The notes under the pieces are model-generated. The model was given only the letters and a program-made list of their open reading frames with translations. It searched no databases and was not told the DNA's origin. A stretch of 36,476 nt of DNA from Mycobacterium nebraskense (GTDB lineage Bacteria; Actinomycetota; Actinomycetes; Mycobacteriales; Mycobacteriaceae): positions 1 to 36,476 of the forward strand of contig NZ_LQPH01000181.1 of NCBI RefSeq assembly GCF_002102255.1. Reading direction: 5' to 3'. This document shows, piece after piece, positions 23,775 through 32,528 of the stretch. Both the position numbers and the translations under genes were made by a program. Position 1 is the first letter of the stretch. Every line of letters starts with the position of its first letter.

Positions 23775-25121
23775 TCAGATCCGGCCCTCGTAGACGGTGG
23801 TGGAGGACAGCTGCAGATCCGCCAATGCGCTACACGCGAGTTCGCGGATTTGCGCTGCGGTGTTGTCGGCGCCGCTCTCGCACACAATGACATTGAGAAA
23901 CCGGCTGCCGTTGATTGTTCCCGTGCTGCAGAACAATTGGCCTTGAGTCTGCTCGATGCGGCGGCGGGTGATGCCCTGCTCGGCCAGTCGGATTGAGACC
24001 TCGGCGGCATCGGCACCGTCGACGCGGCCAACGGCGAGATCGAGGTTTCCCAGGTTGGAGCAGCCGACCGGAAGCTGGCCGGTCGACATGGCAATGCCTT
24101 CGGCGTGCCGGACCAGCCAGCGTGGCGTGAACGGTACGAGTGGCAGTCCCGCGAGCATCTCGTGGGGTTGTTGTTGCAGCGACGTCAGCAGCCTCTTGAC
24201 ATCCGCACGCACGCAACTCAAGTCGTTGGCCACCGCTGCTCCATCGACGGTTAGGGTGATTGAGGTCAATGCGTTGGCGCGGTCGTCGTTGCTGGCGCGA
24301 TCACTGACCGGAAGCACGACCGTCACCGAGTTCCCGTCCGGAAGAACCCTGCCTATTCGGTGAGCCAGGCGAGCCACGAATGCGACGAACAGGGTGTTGC
24401 CGCTTCCGTTGAGACTGCGCGCACGTGCTTCCCATGCCGCGGCGTCGGTTTGCATCGTCACCGACGGCAGTGCCGTCTGGTCATCATCAGTCGGGGAGAG
24501 CGGCTCGGGCTGCCGCGCCCCGGGCGGAACCCGTGGACCAGACAAGGCCTTGAGCAAGATCACCAGAGTCGCGATCAGCGCGCGGATGACGGCCGGGAGG
24601 GCGAGAACGGCATCGGCCAGGTCCTCGCAAATTGCACGCACCCGGCTACGCGAATTCGGCTGTGGGTAGCCGTGATTGCGCCTCTCTCCCTTGACCGCCT
24701 CGGTTACAGCCGCTATCAGCGCGAGTCCGTCGACAACGCAGTGTGATGCCACCAGGGTGACCACTGCGCCGCCGTCGTCCAACGGCAGCGCACCAAGGTG
24801 AAACGTCGGGCCCCACTCAGGATCGACGGGCACCCGTGCGCGTCCTTCGATCCACGCGCCGATCTCCGACCGTGGTTGCTGCGGCTCTATCGCGATATCG
24901 GGTGTGCGGCTGTCGAGTATCCAGCGATGACGGCCGAACGGCAGCGCCGAGCGCTCGATCCGCCGTCCGAGAAGACCTGCACCGAGATTGTCTTTGAAGG
25001 TCCGCAATTCTTCGATGTTCACGTGGCGGTCGTACACCCACGTGCACTGCACCGTACTGCCCTGACCGGTCGCCCGCAGCCGTAAGAAGGCGGCCTGGTC
25101 CAGAAGCGCCAGTCTCGTCAC
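23775..25121 (-). CDS. Condensation/WS-DGAT-superfamily acyltransferase
   Basis: A 448-residue acyltransferase-like protein. The HxxxDG catalytic motif is HCVVDG (His127 to Gly132). The C-terminal half has the RLAHRIGRVLP and SNLGNLDLAVGRVDG blocks seen in this superfamily. It would transfer an acyl group from CoA or a carrier protein to a hydroxyl group on a lipid or sugar. GTG 25121 is preferred because it overlaps the stop of the small upstream ORF (GTGA); GTG 25127 is the alternative. With the PapA upstream it suggests two successive acylations of one product. Confidence 0.78.
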   Translation of the reverse strand: MTRLALLDQAAFLRLRATGQGSTVQCTWVYDRHVNIEELRTFKDNLGAGLLGRRIERSALPFGRHRWILDSRTPDIAIEPQQPRSEIGAWIEGRARVPVDPEWGPTFHLGALPLDDGGAVVTLVASHCVVDGLALIAAVTEAVKGERRNHGYPQPNSRSRVRAICEDLADAVLALPAVIRALIATLVILLKALSGPRVPPGARQPEPLSPTDDDQTALPSVTMQTDAAAWEARARSLNGSGNTLFVAFVARLAHRIGRVLPDGNSVTVVLPVSDRASNDDRANALTSITLTVDGAAVANDLSCVRADVKRLLTSLQQQPHEMLAGLPLVPFTPRWLVRHAEGIAMSTGQLPVGCSNLGNLDLAVGRVDGADAAEVSIRLAEQGITRRRIEQTQGQLFCSTGTINGSRFLNVIVCESGADNTAAQIRELACSALADLQLSSTTVYEGRI

Positions 25122-25234
25122 TGGCACCCTGCTTCGGCCGCGGCGCTACGTGGAGAGTAGGTCGGCATCGTGCACCAGGTGAGTGTCGCCTGGGCACTCA
25201 TACCGAGACCTTCGGCAGGAGAACGGAAATGCAT
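25118..25234 (-). CDS. 38-aa linking ORF between the two acyltransferases
   Basis: A small frame begins at an ATG that overlaps the PapA stop (TGATG, sharing one base) and ends in a TGA that overlaps the next GTG (GTGA). It would encode 38 residues starting MHFRSPAEGLGMSAQATL, with no clear family and no membrane segment. Its interest is positional: it would pass ribosomes from papA to the next gene across an otherwise untranslated gap. It could be a coupling device rather than a functional protein. Confidence 0.4.
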   Translation of the reverse strand: MHFRSPAEGLGMSAQATLTWCTMPTYSPRSAAAEAGCQ

Positions 25235-26625
25235 CAGGAATCGTTGTGCGGCCCGGTGTCGGACACCCGCGTGAACTCGGCACGCATCGTCTCGACGTAG
25301 CGCAGGACGGACCTGCGCGCGACGTCGGTACCCGGGTAAGCGACCACTAACTGCGTTCCGCCGTGCATGCGATTGACCCACATGCATACCGTCTCCGACA
25401 GCCGGTTATCACCCCAGATGCCGGCACGCAATCCGTCGAAGTAGTCGCCGAACGGGAGTTTGCGGATGTCGATGTAGGACAACATCGGGACCGGTCGGTC
25501 CGGAACCTCGATGTGGCCCAATGATTGGTTGGGTCTCTCGAGCAGGTGGTAATAGGGCACGGAGCCGAGGGCCGTGTTCGCGTCGAACGACGCCTGGGCG
25601 GCGCTGACCACCTCGTCGAATGACGCACCGGCAGTCGGAATCGCTAAGGGAACGAAGCTGGCCAACCAACCGACCGCGGTGGCGTGGGCGGGATCTCGCC
25701 GGTTGTCGAACGGAGTGAGGCCGAAGTATGTGGCCGCGCCGGTCAACCGATGTTCGGTCAGTGCAGCGCAGGCGAACACGCCACCGCTGAAGCGTGCTCC
25801 CGCGGCGCGGCACGCCGCCTCAAAACGCCGGCCCTGGTCAGCATCGATCAGGTCGAACACGTCGATGGCTCCCGGGGTATCCGCGGACGCCTCGCCCAGT
25901 TCCAGTGGAAATCTCGGCAGCGCACCATTGTTCGCCGCGAGGAAGGCGCGCCAGCGCTGGATCTCGGGCGCGTCGTCACTCAGGCTCGCCGCGTAGGCAC
26001 GCTGATTCGCGCTGTAGTCGCGATGACTGGCCGCGGGTGTCAGCGCAACTTGCGCCTTCTCCAGCGCGCTGAAGTACGCCGTCTGGATGTCCAGGAAGAT
26101 CACACCGGCCGACATACCGTCCGCTCGCAAGTGATCGACGGCAATGTAGATTGTGAACCGGTCTTCGCCCTGGATGATTCCGAAGCTGAAGCAATCCCAT
26201 TGCAGCGGATCGGGGGTATCGAGGATCAGTTTGCGGATCTGAAGCGGAGCCATCTCTCCGAGATCCGTTGGCGCCAGCGTGATGTTCTCCGGCTCGGTGA
26301 TAACGTAGCGGAGGACCTCGTCACTGTCGCAGAAGGCAAATCGGTCGTGGTAGGCGTCATGGCGCCGCACATGGTTATTCAGTGCCTGAGTCATCGCGTC
26401 GATATCGCAGGTGCCCCTGATCTCCCAGGCTCCGATGCACAACCGCGGGATGTCACGGCCGAGGCTGACCTGGCGTCGGTAATATCGAAGATGTTGCGAC
26501 TGCTGGTAACTCACCGGGGCGGGGTGATATTGCGCTTCGGCAGCGCGCGCGTAGGTGTTCGCGGTGGGGTACCAGGATACGACCGTGCCCTCGGCTGTCC
26601 AGTCGTCCACCCTGCCCAGGAACAT
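25234..26625 (-). CDS. PapA-family polyketide-associated acyltransferase
   Basis: A 463-residue acyltransferase of the PapA type, which esterifies glycolipids or polyketide lipids in mycobacteria. The N-terminus (MFLGRVDDWTAEGTVVSWYP) is typical, and HLRADG at residues 165-170 is the HxxxDG active site. A late IWGDNR stretch may correspond to the DFGWG structural motif. It starts an operon with the small linking ORF, a second acyltransferase and a membrane protein. An AAAGG site precedes the ATG at 26625. The acceptor is unknown. A sulfotransferase gene lies upstream on the same strand, as sulfotransferases and Pap proteins do in sulfolipid synthesis. Confidence 0.85.
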   Translation of the reverse strand: MFLGRVDDWTAEGTVVSWYPTANTYARAAEAQYHPAPVSYQQSQHLRYYRRQVSLGRDIPRLCIGAWEIRGTCDIDAMTQALNNHVRRHDAYHDRFAFCDSDEVLRYVITEPENITLAPTDLGEMAPLQIRKLILDTPDPLQWDCFSFGIIQGEDRFTIYIAVDHLRADGMSAGVIFLDIQTAYFSALEKAQVALTPAASHRDYSANQRAYAASLSDDAPEIQRWRAFLAANNGALPRFPLELGEASADTPGAIDVFDLIDADQGRRFEAACRAAGARFSGGVFACAALTEHRLTGAATYFGLTPFDNRRDPAHATAVGWLASFVPLAIPTAGASFDEVVSAAQASFDANTALGSVPYYHLLERPNQSLGHIEVPDRPVPMLSYIDIRKLPFGDYFDGLRAGIWGDNRLSETVCMWVNRMHGGTQLVVAYPGTDVARRSVLRYVETMRAEFTRVSDTGPHNDS

Positions 26626-27058
26626 GCGCTTACCTTTCGTTTGTCAGCTAGCGACGCCACTCCCGACGACCTTAACGCCATCGCGCATAGGTCGCTGAAT
26701 GATGTTCAGTGTCAAGGAAAGCCCTGCTCCGCGGAGCCGATCAAGTGCCTCACGCTAGCTGCATTGACCCCTGCGCACAAAACTGTGGTTTAAGGTCGCG
26801 TTCGGTGTGCTGGCACACAGCGCAAATAGGCTGGTCGTGACGGTTCACGCGGCGCAGACATAGACCCCCCCTCTCGGGCTCTGAGAAATTTCCCCGTGAA
26901 TGGCTGATGATCCTATCCGACTGCCAAGGTGTGCTCGTGTGAGGTCGTCGACGCGACGATTCGTATGTTGACGCGCGGTTAACTCCGAATTACATACCTA
27001 AACCAACATTTATCTCGACGCGAGAACCCATCTGTCGATTCCTCAACTCCTACCCGCG
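26626..27058. promoter_or_regulatory. Intergenic region with a perfect inverted repeat
   Basis: No gene is supported in these 433 bases. GTGTGCTGGCACAC at 26805-26818 is a perfect inverted repeat with 6-base arms and a 2-base centre, about 180 bases upstream of papA, and could be an operator. The part nearest the sulfotransferase stop is AT-richer than its surroundings, as promoters or transferred DNA can be here. Confidence 0.35.
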
Positions 27059-28111
27059 TCACACGCCCTGAGGCAATGGATCACTCTGATGCTCGCGGGA
27101 GTTGCCCGCCGGGAATTGTCCGTAATGTCGAAGCCGATGAGGGGCGATGCCCAGTCGTGTCGCTAGCACGCTGGCCGCGCGGACCCTTCGCGAGATGAAC
27201 GGCGGAAACAAGGTGCGCACGAGTGTGCGATTGAAGTGGTCATCGAAATCCTTGAATACCTTCCGGAAATCCTGTGCACCAGACTGATACGCCTCGAAGA
27301 TGCTATCTAGTGCGGATGTGTCGAAGGGCTCGTCCCGCGCGGCCGCACCCAGGGCTTGATAGACGGCGGACAACCAGTCTGTGCCGAACAGGTCTGTTAC
27401 CGGGCCGAAGTAACGCTGGCGTCGAAGATTCGGCTTGAGAAACTCTTCGACTGCGGCCTCGTTCGGGGCGCTGAGGTCGATTGGCAGTGCTCTGGAAATC
27501 CGTGTCGTTTCCCGGCGCCAGTCGTCCAGAAGATTGGCGTAGTCGACGAATACGCGCGGCAGGCCGCGCGTGCATCTCTCGGCCAGCAGACAGTATTTGA
27601 GCCACAATGCACTAGCGAGTTCCGGCGAGGTACGTCCGTGCGTTGCAAGCGAAGCGGCGACCTCATGCGGGTGACGCACCGCGATTACGGCCGCTATATC
27701 GAGTTCGGCTCGACGCGCCGCCTCGAACCACACTCCAGATAGCACCGTAATTCTTGGTTCCTTGATGATGAGCAGCGACGCTGCCGGCAGCTTGCTAAGA
27801 AAGGCATCGATCTGGGAGACGCTGGCGGTGTTCTGAGCGCTCAACGGACCGTCGTCCGGCAGGCGCAGTATCGGATCGGCCCAATTGCTGCCCAGGCGGT
27901 ACAGGATTGCTTCGTTGAGATCGACAGCTTTGCGCGGCTCCCAGAAACCGGCCGGGTTGGCCAGGTCGGCGCCCAAGAGTGCAGAGGGGAGGGCACCACC
28001 GCACAGCGAGAGCACCCGCGTGATCGCTGAGGTTCCAGACCGTTGCGCGCCCAAGACGAACACAGCAACTGGCCGGGCCGCCGCCATCGTCATTGCGGCA
28101 GGTGTGATCAC
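27059..28111 (-). CDS. PAPS-dependent sulfotransferase
   Basis: A 350-residue sulfotransferase that would move sulfate from PAPS to a hydroxyl group on a lipid or sugar. The 5'-phosphosulfate loop is GAQRSGTSAITRVL from residue 21. RHPHEVAASL near the middle resembles the 3'-phosphate binding region (family R...S). GTG 28111 is chosen because GGAG lies eight bases upstream and the codon overlaps the stop of the gene before (GTGA). Mycobacteria use such enzymes to build sulfolipids and sulfated menaquinone. The nearby papA on the same strand hints at a sulfated acyl-lipid, but the 433-base gap means they may be separate transcripts. Confidence 0.85.
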   Translation of the reverse strand: MITPAAMTMAAARPVAVFVLGAQRSGTSAITRVLSLCGGALPSALLGADLANPAGFWEPRKAVDLNEAILYRLGSNWADPILRLPDDGPLSAQNTASVSQIDAFLSKLPAASLLIIKEPRITVLSGVWFEAARRAELDIAAVIAVRHPHEVAASLATHGRTSPELASALWLKYCLLAERCTRGLPRVFVDYANLLDDWRRETTRISRALPIDLSAPNEAAVEEFLKPNLRRQRYFGPVTDLFGTDWLSAVYQALGAAARDEPFDTSALDSIFEAYQSGAQDFRKVFKDFDDHFNRTLVRTLFPPFISRRVRAASVLATRLGIAPHRLRHYGQFPAGNSREHQSDPLPQGV

Positions 28112-28506
28112 GGACACAACTCCGTGTTCGACGCCTCGGCGGCCGTGGCAACGCCATCTTTCGTCATGCGTAGATTCGGTGGCAGGCCGACATGGGGCCA
28201 GTTGTACGGCTGTTCGAAAAGCCATTTGTAGAAGAGCATTTGGATGTCCCGGGTGATTCTACCTTCACCCGAAAACGACCACTTGGCGCATCGGGACGCA
28301 AAGAGTCGGTTGACTTGCGTTGCCGCGCAACAGCACGACCAAAATCCGGCGATGCGTACTTGGGCCGTGGGTCGCCTTGCGGAACTCATGGCACGTTTGG
28401 TACCGGCACCACTCGCAGGAGCTATGGTCGCCGGTTCGGCGACATGAAATCGGGGATCGCTGACCGTCGTGGCAAGTGTGCTCGGTGTTGGTTGCATGTG
28501 GGACAT
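28108..28506 (-). CDS. Hypothetical protein coupled to the sulfotransferase
   Basis: A 132-residue product I do not recognise. The C-terminal half looks like real protein (RDIQMLFYKWLFEQPYNW, then PHVGLPPNLRM). The N-terminal half is rich in Ala, Ser, Thr and Arg and less convincing, so the gene may be a truncated or frameshifted remnant. The ATG at 28506 is chosen for GGAAGG five bases upstream. Its stop overlaps the sulfotransferase start, which supports translation of this frame. It is divergent from the response regulator. Confidence 0.4.
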   Translation of the reverse strand: MSHMQPTPSTLATTVSDPRFHVAEPATIAPASGAGTKRAMSSARRPTAQVRIAGFWSCCCAATQVNRLFASRCAKWSFSGEGRITRDIQMLFYKWLFEQPYNWPHVGLPPNLRMTKDGVATAAEASNTELCP

Positions 28507-28560
28507 AGGTGCCTTCCATGTCTGGCCCAATGTAATGCCGGCGGACGGTGACTATAGGAA

Positions 28561-28602
28561 GCGAATCTGAAGCCGACCTGAAGACATCGTCTAGGCGATA
28601 AT
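28561..28602 (+). promoter_or_regulatory. Promoter with tandem CTGAA box upstream of the two-component genes
   Basis: GCGAATCTGAA begins the site. CTGAA occurs at 28567-28571 and 28578-28582, 11 bases apart start to start, which is one helical turn and the usual spacing of half-sites for OmpR/PhoB-type regulators. A good -10 element, GATAAT, lies at 28597-28602, so the box takes the place of the -35. This is the classic layout for activation, here probably self-activation by the adjacent response regulator. Confidence 0.65.
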
Positions 28603-28643
28603 TCCTTCATGTTGATTTCAGCAAGGTGTCGAGAATATGAGGG

Positions 28644-29372
28644 ATGAATAATTCCCCTCGCGGGTCGCGGTACATGGGAAGATCTGGGGCACGCCCAGGC
28701 ACTGCGGCGCGGATATTGGTGGTGGAGGATGTCCGGGCGATCCGCGACATGGTCAGCGAGGCGTTGACCGACGTCGGGTATCTGACCGCGACCCGGCCCG
28801 ATGGTGCCGGGCTGGAAGACGCGCTCGACGCGTTTCGGCCGGATCTGGTGGTTCTGGATGTGATGATGCCCGGCCGCGATGGGTTCGACTTGATTGATGT
28901 CATCCGCGACTGGGGCCCTGCCGGAATCGTATTGCTCACCGCCCGAGATGGGTTGCCCGACCGGCTGCGGGGGCTCGACAGCGGCGCGGACGACTACGTG
29001 ATGAAACCTTTCGAAATGGCCGAGCTGATCTCCCGTGTGGCCGCGGTACTGCGCCGTCGCGGCCAACTACCAGCCGTCGTCCAGTACGGAGATCTGACTT
29101 TGGACTTCGACGCCGCAGTCGTCGTACGCGATGGATCACCGCTGGACCTGACCGCCACCGAGCTTCGCCTGCTTGGATTCTTGGCTGAGCAGCGCGGCCG
29201 CATCGTCAGTACCAGCCAGATCCTGAACGCCCTATGGGGCTACGACGCCTACGACGCCAACCTGGTGCACGTTCACATCAAGAAGTTGCGCCACAAGCTG
29301 GAGGCCCACGGACCCCGTATTCTGCACACTGTGCGTGGCATCGGCTACCGTCTGCAGCCAATCCGGCCGTGA
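28644..29372 (+). CDS. OmpR/PhoB-type response regulator
   Basis: A 242-residue two-component response regulator. Residues about 23-135 form the receiver domain, with acidic residues at VVEDV, phospho-acceptor Asp72 in VVLDVMMPG, and Lys in YVMKPF. Residues about 148-240 form a winged-helix DNA-binding domain (LDLTATELRLLGFLAEQ ... RGIGYRL). ATG 28644 has a poorly spaced site; ATG 28674 is a possible later start. Its stop overlaps the kinase start by three bases. It likely controls its own promoter through the CTGAA box and, by the matching box, the PE-PPE operon nearby. Confidence 0.92.
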   Translation: MNNSPRGSRYMGRSGARPGTAARILVVEDVRAIRDMVSEALTDVGYLTATRPDGAGLEDALDAFRPDLVVLDVMMPGRDGFDLIDVIRDWGPAGIVLLTARDGLPDRLRGLDSGADDYVMKPFEMAELISRVAAVLRRRGQLPAVVQYGDLTLDFDAAVVVRDGSPLDLTATELRLLGFLAEQRGRIVSTSQILNALWGYDAYDANLVHVHIKKLRHKLEAHGPRILHTVRGIGYRLQPIRP

Positions 29373-30934
29373 GCGATCAACCTGCCCCGGCGTTGCCGCA
29401 TACCCCGACACCGTCGTTGCGCCGGCGGGTAGCGCTGATGGTCCTTGGTGTCCTCACCGTTGTGTTGTTGGTGCTGGGCATCACCATTGATCTGCTGTTG
29501 GGCGTGCAGGCTCGGCGCGACCTCCACCATCGAGTGATGGCCAGCGCCGCTCGCGCCGACGCGCTGGCCGCCGCCAACACCCCACCCGATCAGCTGGTGA
29601 GGGAGGTCGGTGGTGGGGGAATCCGCGCGCTCCTCGTCGCCGCAGACGGAACCACCTACGGTGACAGTGCCATCCGGCCCGACACGATCAGCGGGCCTAC
29701 TATCCCTCCACCTCCACCGCCGCCACCGCCGGGCTGGCCGTCAAAGTTCCCGGACTGGCTGACACCACCTCCGCCGGGCTGGCCATCAAAGCTCCCGGAC
29801 TGGCCGCCACCACCTCCGCCGGGCTGGCAAGCACCGTCAAATTTGCCACCACCCCCGCCGGGTTGGCCGGGGGATGCTACTGCCACTGCTGTAGTGCACC
29901 AACTGCAGTCGGGTGGGCGGTTGATCCTGGTCGCCGACACGACTGAAACCACTGCGTTGATCCGGCGGCTGCGTGAAGTTCTGGTCGCCGGCGGCCTGAT
30001 CACCCTGGCAGTGGCCGGTCTGCTGCTGATCGCCGTCACCCGCTCCGCGCTGCGGCCGCTGGATCGGCTGACCACCCTGGCCCGATCGATCACTACCGGC
30101 GACCGCGGCCAGCGGCTACGACCCGACCGTGCCGGCACCGAACTCGGCCGCGCAGCAGCAGCATTCGACGGCATGCTTGATGCTTTGGAAGCCTCCGAAC
30201 AACGCACCCGACAGTTCCTCGCCGATGCCGCTCATGAACTGCGCACACCCATCACTGGTATCCGTGTCGCTGCCGAGCAAATACTGAGCGCTGCAGCCGA
30301 ATACAGTGACGATGAACACACGAATAACCAGTATCGGCGTGCAGCACTGCTGCTCGATGAATCTCGGCGGGCCGGTCGATTGGTCACCGACATGCTCGAT
30401 CTCAGCCGCATCGACGCAGGCGTGGCCCTGGATCTCTCCGATGCTGATCTCGTTGAAATTGCCGAAGTCGGACGAGAACGCGGAGCGCTGCTCTCACCGG
30501 CGATCACCGTCACCCTCACCGGTGAGCCGACTGTGCCTATCCGCGCCGACCGGGACCGAATCGCACAAATCGTATCGAATCTCGTTGACAACGCGCGCCG
30601 ACACACCCCGCCCGGCGGGCACATCGTAATCGACGTACGCGCCACCAAACACTTGGATCCGGCCGGTGACACCGAGCCTCGCGCCCAGTTAACCGTCACA
30701 GACTCCGGGTCGGGCATCCCAGACGCCGACCGCGAGCTAATCTTTGACCGACTTGTCCGCCTCGACACGGCCCGCGATCGCGACCACGGTGGTGCTGGGC
30801 TTGGCCTACCCATCGCCCGCGCACTAGCGCGTGCCCACCACGGAGACCTGATCTGCCTGCCGCATCAACCAGGAGCACGCTTCCAGCTCAGCCTGCCGCT
30901 GCATCCCAGCGCGTTATACGCAGGTTCCGTGTAG
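29369..30934 (+). CDS. Sensor histidine kinase with proline/tryptophan-rich sensor
   Basis: A 521-residue membrane kinase. Membrane segments are near residues 21-45 and 204-226, with an extracytoplasmic loop between. A HAMP domain follows (about 226-278), then the H-box with His289 in HELRTPI, the N-box NLVDNARRH, and ATP-binding motifs DSGSGIPD and GGAGLGLP. The loop holds repeated PPPPGWPSK-PDW units at about 113-168, which is unusual and could bind cell-wall material or a proline-binding partner. The GTG at 29369 overlaps the regulator stop (GTGA), so the pair is translationally coupled. The signal is unknown. Confidence 0.92.
   Translation: MSDQPAPALPHTPTPSLRRRVALMVLGVLTVVLLVLGITIDLLLGVQARRDLHHRVMASAARADALAAANTPPDQLVREVGGGGIRALLVAADGTTYGDSAIRPDTISGPTIPPPPPPPPPGWPSKFPDWLTPPPPGWPSKLPDWPPPPPPGWQAPSNLPPPPPGWPGDATATAVVHQLQSGGRLILVADTTETTALIRRLREVLVAGGLITLAVAGLLLIAVTRSALRPLDRLTTLARSITTGDRGQRLRPDRAGTELGRAAAAFDGMLDALEASEQRTRQFLADAAHELRTPITGIRVAAEQILSAAAEYSDDEHTNNQYRRAALLLDESRRAGRLVTDMLDLSRIDAGVALDLSDADLVEIAEVGRERGALLSPAITVTLTGEPTVPIRADRDRIAQIVSNLVDNARRHTPPGGHIVIDVRATKHLDPAGDTEPRAQLTVTDSGSGIPDADRELIFDRLVRLDTARDRDHGGAGLGLPIARALARAHHGDLICLPHQPGARFQLSLPLHPSALYAGSV
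29705..29872 (+). repeat. Repeats encoding the Pro/Trp-rich sensor loop
   Basis: Four imperfect repeats with a core encoding PPPPGWP-S-LPDW lie in the kinase gene. The first two units share GGGCTGGCC and CTCCCGGACTGG-type stretches almost exactly. Third and fourth units are shorter and more diverged. Unit number could vary between strains without breaking the frame. Confidence 0.75.
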
Positions 30935-31312
30935 TTGCAGGCTAGGCCCCGGGAGGGACGGTTCGACATCGAGCGTGCCGTGGGGTTCTGCTGCTTCGGC
31001 GATCTTCACCGGCCGTGAAAACCCCGATGGCCCGGTTTGCTTTGCGGGGGTGCTTGCCACGTCATCTATGGCAAGCACAGCACGACCGTTGGCGCAGGGG
31101 TTTCGCGGGACGCTGCTCAAGTCCGTGGCCACGTTGAGGATTTGATCATATCGCCGGGCGATCGCTTCGTGATCGGTGGAGCAGGTGCCGCGCCATTGAT
31201 TCTTGGCGGAACCTTCGACGAGCGATCGTACGCAGCAACAGCATGTGGGTCGATGGCGAAATATGCTGCCTCGGAAGCGATCCGGGCCGGCGGTTCCGGC
31301 GCGTGTCGGCGG
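30935..31312. other. Intergenic region after the kinase gene
   Basis: Nothing can be named here. A 25-codon plus-strand frame begins at ATG 31071, and longer minus-strand frames exist, but none has a ribosome binding site or recognisable content. It lies between the convergent kinase and PPE genes. Confidence 0.4.
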
Positions 31313-32521
31313 CTATCCGGCTGACGGCGGCCGGCCAAGCACGCGTTGCTTGAGGCCGTATTTGTTGCTGAAGCCCTCGGTGGCGCGGCGTGCAGCCCTG
31401 CCACCCATGGGCATCCCGCCCAGCAGGGCATTTGCTCCACCTTGTTGTCCGGCAGCGTAACTGACGGCCGCTGCCTGGATGGCCGGTTCCTCAAGCGCTC
31501 TCGATGCAGTTCCCCAACTCGAGGGCACCGACAGGCCTCCGACCTTGCTGGCCGATGCCAAATTCGCTGACACGGCTTGGCCGCCAAGGTTACCCAGACC
31601 TAAGTGCGCAAACTGCGGTGTCGGAAACCACGCCCCGCCCGCCCCGGCCGTTGTTCCACCTGGCCCGGTTGTCAACTGCTGCCCGATTGACATCCCGAAA
31701 TTGGACAGACCCGCCGAAAAATAGGCCAGGCCTGTGGTTTGTTTGAGAAGCGTGCTGTAGTTCGCGGAAGTGAGTCCGAACAGCCCTGATCCCGATGTGG
31801 ACGACGTGGATGATGTAGTGGATGTCGTGGACGACGTGGATGTCGTAGCCGAGGACGAGACCTGTTCCACGGCTTGCGATGTGGTGGATGTGGAAGTCAG
31901 TTGGGTGGTCGTGGCCGCTGTGGTCTGCGCGGAGTTGCCCGCCGGCGTGGAGGTCGCTTGGGTAACCGCGGCGGATTGTTCGGTCGCCGCGTCCGAGGTG
32001 GCGGTGTTTGGCGGTGATACGAACGGGGATAACTGCGATGCGGTCGCCGAAGAGGCGGCATAGCCATACATGGCGGCGGCGTCTTGAGCCCACATTTCCA
32101 TGTAATGGGCTTCGGTTTCCGCGATTGCCGGGGTGTTTTGTCCCAAAAAATTGGTGGCGATCAGCGTGGCCAACAGCACCCGATTGGCTGCGATCACCGG
32201 CGGGGGCACCGTCGACATAAACGCGGTCTCATAGGCGGCGGCGGCCGCTCGGGCCTGGCTAGCGGCTTCCTCGGCCTGGGTGGTCGCCGCGCCGAGCCAG
32301 GTCATGAACGGGGCTACCGCCGACACCATCGAGGCGGCCGCGGGCCCGACCCAGGGCGCGCTCGTCAGCTCGGAGATGACCGAACTGTAGCCGCTCGCCG
32401 ATGCGTCCAGTTCTGCTGCGACTTCGTCCCAGGCCGCAGCCGCGGCCATGATCGGCGCCGATCCCGGACCCGTATACATGCGGCCGGAGTTGATCTCCGG
32501 TGGTAACGCTGCGAAGTCCAT
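31313..32521 (-). CDS. PPE family protein, SVP subgroup (first of two by coordinate)
   Basis: A 402-residue PPE protein, probably secreted by the ESX-5 type VII system together with a PE partner and placed at the cell surface. The N-terminal PPE domain (residues 1-180) starts MDFAALPPEINSGRMY and has the WxG turn (PWVGPAAASM). A Ser/Thr-rich linker follows near residues 185-265. The C-terminal domain has the SVP motif GGLSVPSSW. GGAGGA lies ten bases upstream of ATG 32521, so the upstream frame is rejected. It is the last gene of a PE-PPE-PPE operon, seven bases after the previous stop. Confidence 0.93.
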   Translation of the reverse strand: MDFAALPPEINSGRMYTGPGSAPIMAAAAAWDEVAAELDASASGYSSVISELTSAPWVGPAAASMVSAVAPFMTWLGAATTQAEEAASQARAAAAAYETAFMSTVPPPVIAANRVLLATLIATNFLGQNTPAIAETEAHYMEMWAQDAAAMYGYAASSATASQLSPFVSPPNTATSDAATEQSAAVTQATSTPAGNSAQTTAATTTQLTSTSTTSQAVEQVSSSATTSTSSTTSTTSSTSSTSGSGLFGLTSANYSTLLKQTTGLAYFSAGLSNFGMSIGQQLTTGPGGTTAGAGGAWFPTPQFAHLGLGNLGGQAVSANLASASKVGGLSVPSSWGTASRALEEPAIQAAAVSYAAGQQGGANALLGGMPMGGRAARRATEGFSNKYGLKQRVLGRPPSAG

Positions 32522-32528
32522 AGTATTG

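Noticed and set aside
31069..31146. 25-codon frame after the kinase gene
   Set aside because: It has no ribosome binding site or similarity, and the region shows no coding signal.
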